DNA of 64,000 bases, taken from assembly GCA_029001845.1 (NCBI GenBank), contig JAREWP010000095.1:1-64000 (forward strand), given 5' to 3'. The DNA is from Candidatus Magnetocorallium paracelense. Lineage in GTDB: Bacteria; Nitrospirota; Thermodesulfovibrionia; Thermodesulfovibrionales; Magnetobacteriaceae. This document shows positions 18,313 through 27,601 of the stretch, in pieces. The position numbers and the translations under genes are program-made. The notes under the pieces were generated by a model. That model did not search any database. It was not told where the DNA came from and worked only from the letters and a program-made list of their open reading frames with translations. Every line of letters begins with the position of its first letter. The stretch's first letter is position 1.

Positions 18313-19493
18313 CCCATTTGCTCCAATTCACCGGATTTAAAAAGAGACCCAAGTGAGTATTCCTTCAGCCAGTAGTCAAGTTCTTCCCCTTTTAATGTTT
18401 GTAATATAGTCTCACCATTTTCCCATTTTGCAACGGTCGTTGTGGGTTTAATACCTGAAAAAGCATCAAGAAATTGTGGAGAATGTGTTGTCAGAATGAC
18501 TTGAGATCTATTGGCTGCATCAACAGCATATTCTGCAACAAGAGGGAGCATTGATGGATGGAGACCTGTTTCAGGTTCATCTATTGCTAAGATCGGAGCA
18601 GGTGACGGGCTTGCCAGGACAGTTAATAAAAACAAAAATCGTAACGTTCCATCTGAAAGTTCAGCAGCCGATTGCTCTCGTTTCAATGATTTCCAGCGAA
18701 TTCGCATTTGAATTCTCTGGTCAGAGGCAGGTGGAAAAATCAACTCCTCAAAATCATCTCCAAATGCGGCCTGCATGGCGGAATTAATATCCTTTTTAAA
18801 TTCACGATCACTTGTATAAAGTGTGTGCATTACTGAAATAAGATTTTGTCCGTCAGGATCGACTCGCTTTTCCATTCGAGAAATAGCAGGTTGACGAACA
18901 GAGGCATCTTTATTGGTGTGAAGATCATGATAAACAGCTATTGAAGCCAATGCCCTTTGGAATGGTGGAATGAAGTGATTGTTAATAAACGGGCCCGATG
19001 CTATTGAAAGAAGACTCTCCTCGTCTGATATAAACTCTTCGGGAGTAGTAAAAGTGTGCTCTTTTTCATCAAAGATAACCGCAATTTTTGAAAATCGTTC
19101 CAGAAATTTAAATGGTTTTTTTTCAATTCTTCTCCTTAGCTTATGAGAGTTTGTCAAGAGTTCGTTTTCGACTTTATATGAACTCCCAACACCGAGACGA
19201 GCCAGTTCCAGCTCGTAATGTTCAGGGCCCAATTCCCCTCCCTCAGGCGTTGATTCAAGAACCAGTCTTATGGAGGTCGTTGCTCCATCCCAAACGATGG
19301 GGTCCATGCCGCCTAATGACTGAATGTACTTCCCCAGCCTGCCATGTGCAGACATTGAGATTAATTCCATAAAACGAAGCAAGTTTGATTTGCCTGTTCC
19401 ATTAGGGCCAATGATAACATTGAGGTCACCGGGAAGCCAGCTTGCCTTTCGCAGAGAACGAAAACCTTCAATGTCAAGTTTTTTTATTTTCAT
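18309..19493 (-). CDS. AAA (ABC/RecF-like) ATPase
   Basis: A 394-residue SMC/ABC-type AAA_21 ATPase. Walker A GPNGTGKS is at 29-36. The ABC-like signature LSDGTLRF lies near 273-280, Walker B LAIDEPETGLHP near 302-313 (D305, E306) and the switch His in TTHS at H337. Between Walker A and the signature is a long insert, as in OLD-family and defence ATPases. It should hydrolyse ATP and control the downstream TOPRIM-like partner. The ATG at 19493 lacks a strong ribosome-binding site. The gene is divergent from mnmA across a 354-bp spacer. Confidence 0.85.
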   Translation of the reverse strand: MKIKKLDIEGFRSLRKASWLPGDLNVIIGPNGTGKSNLLRFMELISMSAHGRLGKYIQSLGGMDPIVWDGATTSIRLVLESTPEGGELGPEHYELELARLGVGSSYKVENELLTNSHKLRRRIEKKPFKFLERFSKIAVIFDEKEHTFTTPEEFISDEESLLSIASGPFINNHFIPPFQRALASIAVYHDLHTNKDASVRQPAISRMEKRVDPDGQNLISVMHTLYTSDREFKKDINSAMQAAFGDDFEELIFPPASDQRIQMRIRWKSLKREQSAAELSDGTLRFLFLLTVLASPSPAPILAIDEPETGLHPSMLPLVAEYAVDAANRSQVILTTHSPQFLDAFSGIKPTTTVAKWENGETILQTLKGEELDYWLKEYSLGSLFKSGELEQMG

Positions 19494-19847
19494 TCTATGT
19501 CTTCATTTAAATATATTAAGTATTATCGCGCCGGACGTTTAGGCTGGTGGAGATAACGCGCCAAACGTATTGTATACGTCTTGTAAGTGTAGGCTGACGG
19601 GGTTAAAGCACCCTCAGAAAAGGATAACTGTATACGATAGAAGTATACCATATCATACGGCTGAAGGCAATACTCACGGGGGACGAAATAGTGATGTATA
19701 TTTATGAGGATGGTAACGATCAAACCTGCCGTATGGTATTTACATTCTAATTACCTATATGATAATGTTTTCTTCATAATTTGGTAACTGTTTAGCTCTT
19801 AATCATTATGACAGAATTAAAAGGAATCTTTTAAATTTTATACAATT
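19494..19847. promoter_or_regulatory. Spacer between ATPase/TOPRIM unit and mnmA with three GTATAC sites
   Basis: The 354-bp divergent spacer carries three copies of the palindrome GTATAC (19572-19577, 19630-19635, 19643-19648), two of which form a larger dyad. It also has an imperfect long inverted repeat pairing TACCATATCATACGG (19644-19658) with CCGTATGGTA (about 19729-19738). These lie upstream of the ATPase gene and could be operators. No gene is evident. Confidence 0.4.
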
Positions 19848-20927
19848 ATGCCATCAGTACTAGTCGGAATGAGCGGGGGGGTGGACTCCTCGGTGACGGC
19901 CTTTATGTTAAAGGAAGAAGGATATGACGTGCACGGTATCAGCTTCATGATATGGGACGTCAGAGACAAAGGAGACAGCAAATCATGTTGTTCGTTGAAA
20001 TCCGTTACCGATGCATCTGTTACAGCAAAGCAAGCCGGCATAGAGCATTATTTTTTTGACGCCAGGGGAGAATTTGCCGATAAAGTCATCGAACCCTTTA
20101 TTAACGGATACAAAAGGGGATTCACTCCAAATCCTTGTGTACTGTGTAACAAACACATTAAATTCCCTCTTCTTCTTAAAGAAGCAGATAGAAGAGGAAT
20201 TGACTATATTGCAACGGGCCATTATGTCTGTATAGAAAAATGTGAGCCTGTTTGTCTTAAGAAAGGTATTGACAAAAAGAAAGATCAATCCTATTTCCTC
20301 TATGTCATGACGAAAGAGGAGATAGAGAGGAGTATTTTCCCTTTAGGTCGATACAAAAAAGAGAAGGTCAGAGAGATTGCCGGCAGATTAAATCTCACAG
20401 GTGCGGAAAAGAGGGAGAGCCAGGATATTTGTTTTGTCGAAAAGGGTAAGTACAGGGAGTTTATCGAGTCTTTCGTCCCTGGCGATTCTTCCGGCCCGAT
20501 ACATGACTTAAAGAGTAATATCATAGGCAATCACAATGGAATTCATGCTTATACCGTTGGTCAGAGAAGGGGGCTCGGAATAGCAGCGGGGCAACCTCTT
20601 TATGTCACGAAAATCGATACACAAAACAATACGATTATCGTCGGGCCGAAAGAGAGCTGCCTGGCCGGGGAATTTCGCGTAACTCAACTGAACTGGATTA
20701 TCCAACCTTCCGTGTATTTTAACTCAGCCCCGGAACCATCCGTTTACAAGCTCTCTGTAAAATTCCGCTCTACAATGAATGAAGTCAATGCCGGTGTCTA
20801 TATACCGGATTCAAAAAGTGCAATTGTCACGCTAGATGCCCCGGGATGGGCGCCGGCTCCGGGACAGAGTGCGGTATTTTACAGTGAAGATGTTGTGTTG
20901 GGAGGAGGAATCATTGCAGGAACATAG
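19848..20927 (+). CDS. mnmA: tRNA 2-thiouridylase
   Basis: A 359-residue enzyme that thiolates the wobble uridine of tRNA-Lys, Glu and Gln. The ATP-pyrophosphatase PP-loop SGGVDS is at residues 9-14. The active-site Cys97 lies in NPCVLCN, and the partner Cys195 in SQDICFV, which together form the thiol pair. ATGHY, KDQSYFLY and GQRRGLG are also intact. Length matches the family. Start at ATG 19848 gives a protein beginning immediately with the beta-strand before the PP-loop. There is no strong ribosome-binding site. Confidence 0.96.
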   Translation: MPSVLVGMSGGVDSSVTAFMLKEEGYDVHGISFMIWDVRDKGDSKSCCSLKSVTDASVTAKQAGIEHYFFDARGEFADKVIEPFINGYKRGFTPNPCVLCNKHIKFPLLLKEADRRGIDYIATGHYVCIEKCEPVCLKKGIDKKKDQSYFLYVMTKEEIERSIFPLGRYKKEKVREIAGRLNLTGAEKRESQDICFVEKGKYREFIESFVPGDSSGPIHDLKSNIIGNHNGIHAYTVGQRRGLGIAAGQPLYVTKIDTQNNTIIVGPKESCLAGEFRVTQLNWIIQPSVYFNSAPEPSVYKLSVKFRSTMNEVNAGVYIPDSKSAIVTLDAPGWAPAPGQSAVFYSEDVVLGGGIIAGT

Positions 20928-21059
20928 ATATTTAAAGTATAATGAATGCTTTACTCAGGCTTAAGACAGATAAAAATCGATTTATAGTTGCTACCCTGAG
21001 CAGCCGATTCTGATTTGTAACCAGTACCGGCGCAAGATATATATTGATTTGGAGGATTA

Positions 21060-22235
21060 ATGAAGAGAGAGATGATTATCGAAACAGCGGACAGGCTGAA
21101 GACGCTTCCCCCCTATCTCTTTGCAGAGATCGACAGGCTTAAGGGTGAGGCTGTTAAAAAAGGTATAGATATTATCGATTTGAGTATAGGAGATCCCGAT
21201 ATACCCACTCCCGGACATATCGTAGACGCCATGAAAGTTGCAGTTGAAAAACCGGAGCACCACCGCTACCCCTCTTATACAGGAATGCTCACTTTCAGGC
21301 AGGCTGTAGCAGAGTGGTATTCAAAACGTTTTAATGTTTCCCTTGCTCCTGAAAATGAAGTGGTTTCCCTTATCGGTTCTAAAGAGGGTATCGGTCATAT
21401 ACCGCTTGCCTTTGTTAATCCCGGAGATATTGTTCTCTGTCCTACGCCATCCTATCCGGTATATCCGATCGGAACGATGTTTGCCGGCGGTACGCCCTAT
21501 TTCATGCCTCTTAAAGAGGAAAATTCCTACTTCCCCGACTTTTCTTCTATTCCCTCGGATATCGCGAAAAAAGCGAAACTTATGTTTTTAAATTATCCCA
21601 ATAACCCTACAAGTGCAGTTGCAACGACAGATTTTTTTAAAGAGGCCATAGAGTTTGCTTTTAAGCACGGAATTATTATTTGCCACGACGCAGCATATAC
21701 AGAGATGTATTATGACAACAGAAAGCCTGTCAGTTTTCTGGAAACCGACGGCGCCATGGATGTGGGAATAGAAATGCACTCGTTGTCTAAAACGTACAAC
21801 ATGACAGGATGGAGGATCGCATTCGCCGTCGGGAATAAAGATGTTATCGCCGGACTGGGAAAGATCAAAACCAATATCGATTCCGGCATATTTCAGGCCA
21901 TACAGGAAGCCGGAATTGCAGCTCTTAAAAGTGACGAATCCGTGCTTACGGAACTTAGAGATATTTATCAGACCAGGCGGGATGTTCTGTATAACGGACT
22001 TGTGGAGTTAGGACTTACATCGTTAAAACCAATGGCTACATTTTATCTCTGGACAACGACGCCCGATGGTTACACATCATCTGATTTCACCTCCTTTCTT
22101 CTTGAAAAAACCGGCGTCCTGACAACACCGGGAAATGGTTTCGGAGACCCCGGAGAGGGTTATATCAGATTTGCCCTTACTGTATCGTCAGAGAGACTGA
22201 AAGAGGGTATAGAGAGAATAAAGAAAGTATTATAG
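21060..22235 (+). CDS. dapL: LL-diaminopimelate aminotransferase
   Basis: A 391-residue class I/II PLP aminotransferase that converts tetrahydrodipicolinate directly to LL-diaminopimelate for lysine and peptidoglycan. The PLP lysine is K244 in SLSKTYNMTGWR. Other family marks are DLSIGDPDIPTP (near 41-52), the NYPNNPTSA segment and the YIRFA arginine near the C-terminus. The overall pattern is closest to the DapL2-type enzymes of archaea and deltaproteobacteria. GGAGG at 21051-21055 precedes the ATG. folK follows within about 10 bp. Confidence 0.9.
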   Translation: MKREMIIETADRLKTLPPYLFAEIDRLKGEAVKKGIDIIDLSIGDPDIPTPGHIVDAMKVAVEKPEHHRYPSYTGMLTFRQAVAEWYSKRFNVSLAPENEVVSLIGSKEGIGHIPLAFVNPGDIVLCPTPSYPVYPIGTMFAGGTPYFMPLKEENSYFPDFSSIPSDIAKKAKLMFLNYPNNPTSAVATTDFFKEAIEFAFKHGIIICHDAAYTEMYYDNRKPVSFLETDGAMDVGIEMHSLSKTYNMTGWRIAFAVGNKDVIAGLGKIKTNIDSGIFQAIQEAGIAALKSDESVLTELRDIYQTRRDVLYNGLVELGLTSLKPMATFYLWTTTPDGYTSSDFTSFLLEKTGVLTTPGNGFGDPGEGYIRFALTVSSERLKEGIERIKKVL

Positions 22236-22245
22236 CCGGGTGTAG

Positions 22246-22725
22246 ATTATTCAAAGCGTTTTTCTTGGAATCGGTTCTAATATCGGCGATCGACAATACA
22301 ACTGCAACGACGCTGTTAAACGACTGCAAAAGGGGGAGATAACAGTAATAAAGAATTCCTCTATGTATGAGACCAAACCATGGGGAGAGTTACATCAAGA
22401 CAATTTCATTAACATTGTCGTCCTGGCTGAGACCTCTCTCTCCCCTGTTGAACTGTTAAAGCGTATAAAATGTATCGAACAGGACATGGGCAGAAAGGAA
22501 ACTTACAGGTGGGGACCGAGAATTATCGATATCGATATCCTGTTCTACGACTCAATAATTCTAAAAACAGAGGATCTCATAATCCCCCACCCTTTACTTC
22601 ATAAAAGGGATTTTGTCTTACAACCTTTCATGGAACTTTCCCCTGAATTTATCCATCCGCTGCTAAAAAAGAGTATTCGTAATCTCTACAGCGATTTCTT
22701 AACTATAACAATGTCATTAACTTAA
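22246..22725 (+). CDS. folK: HPPK (folate pyrophosphokinase), apparent AUU start
   Basis: FolK transfers pyrophosphate from ATP to 6-hydroxymethyl-dihydropterin. The complete family signature begins at SVFLGIGSNIGDR, which lies upstream of the first in-frame ATG (22363). The frame is closed by TAG at 22243-22245, so the only possible starts before that signature are the two ATT codons at 22246 and 22249. I therefore call an AUU start, 10 nt after the dapL stop, which would suit translational coupling. Further motifs are GPRIIDIDILFYD and IIPHPLLHKRDFVLQP. The result is 159 residues, normal for FolK. The C-terminal residues MSLT and stop come from an inserted 133-bp element. Confidence 0.88.
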   Translation: MIQSVFLGIGSNIGDRQYNCNDAVKRLQKGEITVIKNSSMYETKPWGELHQDNFINIVVLAETSLSPVELLKRIKCIEQDMGRKETYRWGPRIIDIDILFYDSIILKTEDLIIPHPLLHKRDFVLQPFMELSPEFIHPLLKKSIRNLYSDFLTITMSLT

Positions 22726-22842
22726 GGAGCAAAGCACTTTCCGCCTTCATCGGCTAAACTCGAAGGCTCCGCTTCGCTGCGCCTTCTCAAACATGACCCG
22801 CTTCCGTCGGAAAGTGCTTCACCCCTTAAGTTAATGGTATTG
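22709..22842 (+). mobile_element. 133/134-bp MITE-like element, copy 3
   Basis: Same element and orientation as copies 1 and 2, with one extra base. It is flanked by AACTATAA (22701-22708) and AACTATAG (22843-22850), an 8-bp direct repeat with one mismatch. Its left end provides the last four codons and stop of folK. It precedes pcrA. Confidence 0.86.
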
Positions 22843-22905
22843 AACTATAGAAAAGAAGTAAAACAGTCCGCCAATACCTGAGGACTGAATACAATTGTTC
22901 TCATT

Positions 22906-24927
22906 ATGGATATATACGAAAGAATAGCTCGCCTGAATCAAAGACAAAAAGAAGCAGTCATGCACATGGACGGTCCTTTACTCATTCTGGCCGGCGCTGG
23001 GTCCGGGAAAACGAGAGTGATAACCATGAGGGCGGCCTATCTGATACACAGGGGGATTAAACCTGACTCTATTCTTGCTGTAACATTTACGAATAAAGCC
23101 GCCAAGGAGATGAAGGAGAGAGTTAAAGGAATGATCAGGAAAAAAAGAAATACTCCTGTTGTTTCCACCTTCCACTCTTTTTGTCTTCATATACTCAGAA
23201 AAGAGATCGAGCATATAGGATACAAACAGAATTTTACAATTTACGATACATCGGAGCAGGTTTCCCTTGTACGGGACATTCTTTCGGATATAAAATTTCA
23301 CGACGAAAGTTTTAAAGCGGAAAACATACTGGAAAGAATCAGTAAAATAAAAAACGGCTTTCCCTTACAAGAGACCGACGATTTCATAAATCCACTTGAA
23401 AAGGCAACTTCATTGATCTATCCCAAATATTTGGGGACAATGAAAACCTTAAATGTACTGGACTTTGACGATCTCTTACTGCTGACAGTGAAACTTTTTA
23501 AAGAGCACAGGGATATTCTGAAAAAATACAGAGAAGAGTTCAGGTACATAATGATTGACGAATATCAGGATACAAACCGAGTGCAATATGATTTTATCAG
23601 ACTTCTTGCAGGTAAAGGGGGCAATATTTGTGTTGTGGGCGACGATGACCAGTCAATCTACGGTTGGCGCGGGGCCGATATAAATAATATTCTCGATTTC
23701 GAGAAAGATTTCCCTGATACCATAATCGTCAGACTGGAGCAAAACTATCGATCCTTTGATCACATACTAAAAGCTGCAAACGGAGTAATACAAAACAATA
23801 AAAAGAGAATGGAAAAGACTCTCACCACTAAGCGAGGTCACGGCCCGAAGGTCAATATATTCAAAGCACTCGATACAGAGGACGAGGCAGACTGGGTTAT
23901 TAACAGATTAATAACCATTAAAACCGAAAAGGATTTACAATTCGATGATATTGCCGTTATTTACAGGGCCAACACATTTTCAAGACCCTTTGAAGAGGCA
24001 TTGAGAAGACAGAGGGTTCCTTATTCCGTTGTAGGAGGTACCGGTTATTTTGAACGTCGGGAAATCAAGGATCTCACTGCCTATCTGAAAATCATGGCCA
24101 ATCCCTCTGACGATCTGAGTCTTTTAAGAGCTGCAAATGCGCCCAGGCGAGGGCTGGGAACATCTGCACTCGATCAGCTTTCAGAATATGCACACGCTTC
24201 GGGAGGTACTCTTCTGAACACCTTTGGAAGGGCCAATGAGATTTCAGGCCTGAGTAAAAAGGCTGCCGATTCAGCAAATTCTCTTTTTGATCTTATCGGG
24301 AAATACAGGAAAATGTTCGACAAAGGAAGAGAAATGGGAGACTCTCTCAAACAACTTATAGAGGAGATTAATTATAAGGATTATATAATCAGTCTCTATA
24401 AAACCCCTGAGGCGTCATATAGAAGAAACGAAAATATCGAAGGTTTGATCGAGTCCGTTACAGATTACGAAAAAAAAGAGATATCCCCCTCTCTCCTCGG
24501 TTTTCTCCAGGCCATGGCCCTTACCGACATGCTTGAGGAGAGAGATGAAAAAGAGAGGCGCGGCGTTACTCTGATATCTTTACACTCATCCAAGGGGCTT
24601 GAGTTCCCGGTCGTATTCATATCCGGTGTTGAAGAGGACATGCTGCCCCATAAGAAATCCGCAGACAGTGACGAAGGCATCGAAGAGGAGAGAAGGCTTT
24701 TTTATGTAGGCATTACAAGAGCAATGAAGGAGCTTTTTATTACATACACGGAATTCAGAGCCAAATACGGTAAAAAAAGACCTTCCGCGCCATCGAGATT
24801 TTTAGAGGAAATACCGGAAAACGTAGTCAAGAGGCTCGACAGATTCGAGGAAACCGATCCTGAGGAGGAGAGGGCCTATGTTAAAAAGCTGTACGCCGAA
24901 TTAATGGCTAAACTGGACGGGAAATAA
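22906..24927 (+). CDS. pcrA: UvrD/PcrA-type DNA helicase
   Basis: A 673-residue superfamily 1A 3'-5' helicase for DNA repair and replication-fork clearance. Motif I AGAGSGKT is at 29-36. Motif II MIDEYQDTN lies near 217-225, motif III VGDDDQSIYGWRGA near 245-258 and motif IV LEQNYRS near 282-288. Motif V/VI region HSSKGLEFPVVF and RRLFYVGITRA lie in the last quarter. It is shorter than E. coli UvrD (720) at the C-terminus, closer to PcrA. The ATG at 22906 starts just before the Q-motif (LNQRQKEAV). No strong ribosome-binding site. Confidence 0.95.
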   Translation: MDIYERIARLNQRQKEAVMHMDGPLLILAGAGSGKTRVITMRAAYLIHRGIKPDSILAVTFTNKAAKEMKERVKGMIRKKRNTPVVSTFHSFCLHILRKEIEHIGYKQNFTIYDTSEQVSLVRDILSDIKFHDESFKAENILERISKIKNGFPLQETDDFINPLEKATSLIYPKYLGTMKTLNVLDFDDLLLLTVKLFKEHRDILKKYREEFRYIMIDEYQDTNRVQYDFIRLLAGKGGNICVVGDDDQSIYGWRGADINNILDFEKDFPDTIIVRLEQNYRSFDHILKAANGVIQNNKKRMEKTLTTKRGHGPKVNIFKALDTEDEADWVINRLITIKTEKDLQFDDIAVIYRANTFSRPFEEALRRQRVPYSVVGGTGYFERREIKDLTAYLKIMANPSDDLSLLRAANAPRRGLGTSALDQLSEYAHASGGTLLNTFGRANEISGLSKKAADSANSLFDLIGKYRKMFDKGREMGDSLKQLIEEINYKDYIISLYKTPEASYRRNENIEGLIESVTDYEKKEISPSLLGFLQAMALTDMLEERDEKERRGVTLISLHSSKGLEFPVVFISGVEEDMLPHKKSADSDEGIEEERRLFYVGITRAMKELFITYTEFRAKYGKKRPSAPSRFLEEIPENVVKRLDRFEETDPEEERAYVKKLYAELMAKLDGK

Positions 24928-25298
24928 GAGCCTTTTTATGTCCTCAGTAAACTCTGAAGGATTTGGTTTTTCAGATATTCATTTTGCCTTCGTCCGGTGG
25001 TTGTGGTATACTCTTGAATGTATATATACCGTCATTCTCCAGGAGGAGACGTCCATCCCCTCTTTTTGCACACATGTGGGGCTGTAAAAGGTGTATTCTA
25101 TCGCTCCAATGCCAAACTTATACGTTCCCTGACAATACCATTAACTTAAAAGGGTGAAGCGCCTTCCGACAGAATCGGGTCATGTCTGAGAAGGCGGAGA
25201 GAAGCGGAGCCTTCGAGTTTAACCGATGAAGGCGGAAGGTGCTTTACTCCTTAAGTTAATGACATTACGTTCCCTGATAAAGCAAGAAGAGGTGAAAA
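24928..25298. other. Intergenic region carrying a mobile element
   Basis: 371 bp after pcrA. The right-hand part is the 133-bp element (25133-25265) with its direct repeats. The rest shows no convincing gene. A short open frame at 24963-25157 ends inside the element and has no ribosome-binding site. Confidence 0.5.
25133..25265 (-). mobile_element. 133-bp MITE-like element, copy 4 (reverse orientation)
   Basis: Exactly 133 bp, inverted relative to the other copies. It is flanked by a perfect 12-bp direct repeat TACGTTCCCTGA at 25121-25132 and 25266-25277. The perfect duplication and close match to the other copies suggest recent insertion. It lies between pcrA and the ABC exporter gene, 33 bp before the latter's start codon. 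Confidence 0.9.
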
Positions 25299-27503
25299 TT
25301 GGATAAAACAGAAGAGCCCGGCAAAAAGGATTACCCAATGGGTCTGTTTTTTAAAGATATTCTTCTCCTGTTACGCACTTACTTAAAAAGTTGCATCCTT
25401 GCCCTGCTTGGTATTCTCATAGGAATCGCCTTTACCCTCATCATTCCCATAGGATTAAAATATATATTCGACAGCGCCGTCAGTAAAGGCGATCTCAGGT
25501 TGTTGTTTATTTTAATAGGCGCCCTTGCTCTCACTTTTGTTTTCAGAGCCTTAGCCGCAGTAGGACAGGATTACATCGCTGCCCAAATCGGCGCCCATGT
25601 TACAAGATATCTCCGTACAAGGATGTTCCAACACCAACAACAACTTCCGGTGAGTTTTTTTCAAAGGACCCAAAGCGGCGATGTTATGTCTTATTTCACC
25701 AATGATTTGATAGCAATCGAGACAGCTATTGTGAGGGGGCTCTTTCCGGGGCTCTTTTTTTTCCTCATGATCTTCTCTAACGCACTTTTACTGTTTATTA
25801 TTGAGTGGCGTCTGGCCCTTACAACTTTTATACTTACTCCCCTTGTGCTGATGCTTTCAAAACCTTTCGCCCAACGGGCAAACCGAAAAAGCATTGAAAG
25901 CAAAGAGTATGAGGCAGGCATATCCGAGATGGTTCGTGAAAATATTAAAGGTAATATTACAATCAGAGCCCTTGGTTTGCAAGCCGTGATGAAACACTCG
26001 TTCAATCAAATTATCGTCAAATTGGCCAGGTCCATGATTCAGTTAAATTTTTTGAATTCTTTAATTGGTAGAATAGCAGTATTGGGGATTTCCTTTATTG
26101 TCATTATGATTATCGGGTTCGGGGCCTATCTGGTGATCATCGGAGTTATGACGATTGGCGCCTTAATGGCTTTTATCAGCCTTCTCCTGAATATTCAGGA
26201 CGGTTCCAATGGCATGAATATGGTAATTCCCCATATATTTCAATCTGTCGGAGCGATGCGCAGGGTAAAAGAATTTCTAAATCAAAGGGTTACGGACGAT
26301 TTCTCTTCAGCTTCACTCTCTTTATCGCCTTTTTCCAATGAAATCAGTTTTGATAATGTGAGCTTTGTCTATTCGGACCAAAATTACGCCTTAAAAAATA
26401 TAACCCTTAGAATCAAAAAAGGACAGAAAGTTGCGATCGTAGGTCCCAGTGGTTCCGGAAAGAGTACTGTCTTAAACCTGCTGATGCGTTTTTACAGACC
26501 TTCCCGGGGAGGGCTGACCTTTGACGGGCAGGACATATGGAATATTGCAGAGGAAAGTCTCAACTCACAAATTGGTTTTGTAATGCAGGACACGTTTCTG
26601 TTTAATACATCCATAGGGGACAACATCCGCAATGGTAAATTATCCGCCTCCAATGAAGAAACAGAGCAGGCAGGCATATTGGCGGAAATACATGATACAA
26701 TACGCAGTTTCCCAAAAGGATATGACACCATAGTCGGCGAAGGCGGAGGAAACCTGTCAGGCGGACAAAGACAGCGCATTGCCCTGGCAAGGGCATTGAT
26801 TCGTAAGCCGGCTGTTTTACTTTTAGATGAGGCGACATCGGCCTTAGATCCGAAAAGTGAAGCAGCGATTTATGAAACCATAGGGAATCTTGGTCATAAC
26901 TACACAATCATTTCTGTCACACACAGACTTTCGACTGTCGTGCACATGGATCATATTTTTGTCTTAAAGAACGGGCAGTTAGTGGAGGAAGGAACCCACA
27001 ATTCGCTCTTATCATTCAATGGAGTCTATAAAGGACTGTGGGAGAAACAGCATGGTCTCACATTGGATGAAAGCGGTGACAGAGCTTGGGTTGATATCGG
27101 TTCTCTGAAGAGTATTCCTGTTTTATCAAAACTTTCGGAGAAGTATCTTGAATATTTATCCAATCGTTTTATAACGGTTCGGTTTGATAAAGGAGAACAT
27201 ATTATCAATCAGGGATCACCGGGGAGGGCTTTTTATATTATTGTAAAAGGCTCCGTGCTTGTAACATTCACCGATCACAATGATGAACAACAGGTTCTTA
27301 CTGTCCTTGAATCGGGAGATTATTTTGGTGAAATATCTTTAATCAGGGAAATACTGACAACAGCGACGGTTACTACCCGCAGTCATACCATTTGCCTCTC
27401 TCTGGCGCGTGAACATTTTCTCAATCTCATAGACCGTAACCCGGAAGTAAAGCAGATAGTTGAAGCAGAGATGGAGGAACGTATCAATAAAAGCAAGAAG
27501 TAA
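25299..27503 (+). CDS. ABC exporter with C-terminal cyclic-nucleotide-binding domain
   Basis: A 734-residue half-size exporter fused to a regulatory domain. Six transmembrane helices occupy about 25-325. The nucleotide-binding domain (about 345-590) has Walker A GPSGSGKST near 382, signature LSGGQRQR near 486 and Walker B VLLLDEATSAL near 506, all intact. After a linker, about 615-730 is a cNMP-binding domain with the phosphate-cassette sequence FGEISLIREILTTATV. The PR-x-A motif of true cAMP sites is not fully kept (TTATV). It starts at TTG, with AGAAGAGGTG just upstream. It heads a run with a LolA-like carrier and an outer-membrane barrel, suggesting cargo moved across the whole envelope. 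Cargo is unknown. Confidence 0.9.
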   Translation: MDKTEEPGKKDYPMGLFFKDILLLLRTYLKSCILALLGILIGIAFTLIIPIGLKYIFDSAVSKGDLRLLFILIGALALTFVFRALAAVGQDYIAAQIGAHVTRYLRTRMFQHQQQLPVSFFQRTQSGDVMSYFTNDLIAIETAIVRGLFPGLFFFLMIFSNALLLFIIEWRLALTTFILTPLVLMLSKPFAQRANRKSIESKEYEAGISEMVRENIKGNITIRALGLQAVMKHSFNQIIVKLARSMIQLNFLNSLIGRIAVLGISFIVIMIIGFGAYLVIIGVMTIGALMAFISLLLNIQDGSNGMNMVIPHIFQSVGAMRRVKEFLNQRVTDDFSSASLSLSPFSNEISFDNVSFVYSDQNYALKNITLRIKKGQKVAIVGPSGSGKSTVLNLLMRFYRPSRGGLTFDGQDIWNIAEESLNSQIGFVMQDTFLFNTSIGDNIRNGKLSASNEETEQAGILAEIHDTIRSFPKGYDTIVGEGGGNLSGGQRQRIALARALIRKPAVLLLDEATSALDPKSEAAIYETIGNLGHNYTIISVTHRLSTVVHMDHIFVLKNGQLVEEGTHNSLLSFNGVYKGLWEKQHGLTLDESGDRAWVDIGSLKSIPVLSKLSEKYLEYLSNRFITVRFDKGEHIINQGSPGRAFYIIVKGSVLVTFTDHNDEQQVLTVLESGDYFGEISLIREILTTATVTTRSHTICLSLAREHFLNLIDRNPEVKQIVEAEMEERINKSKK

Positions 27504-27601
27504 CCTTTACCCTCAATCCGGCAATCCGGCACAGCCGGAATCAAGTACGTTTTAGGAAGAATGGTCATAACACTTAAAATCTTTATATTGGAGGATGAAA
27601 A

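Noticed and set aside
24963-25157. 64-codon frame after pcrA
   Set aside because: No ribosome-binding site, and it ends inside the mobile element.
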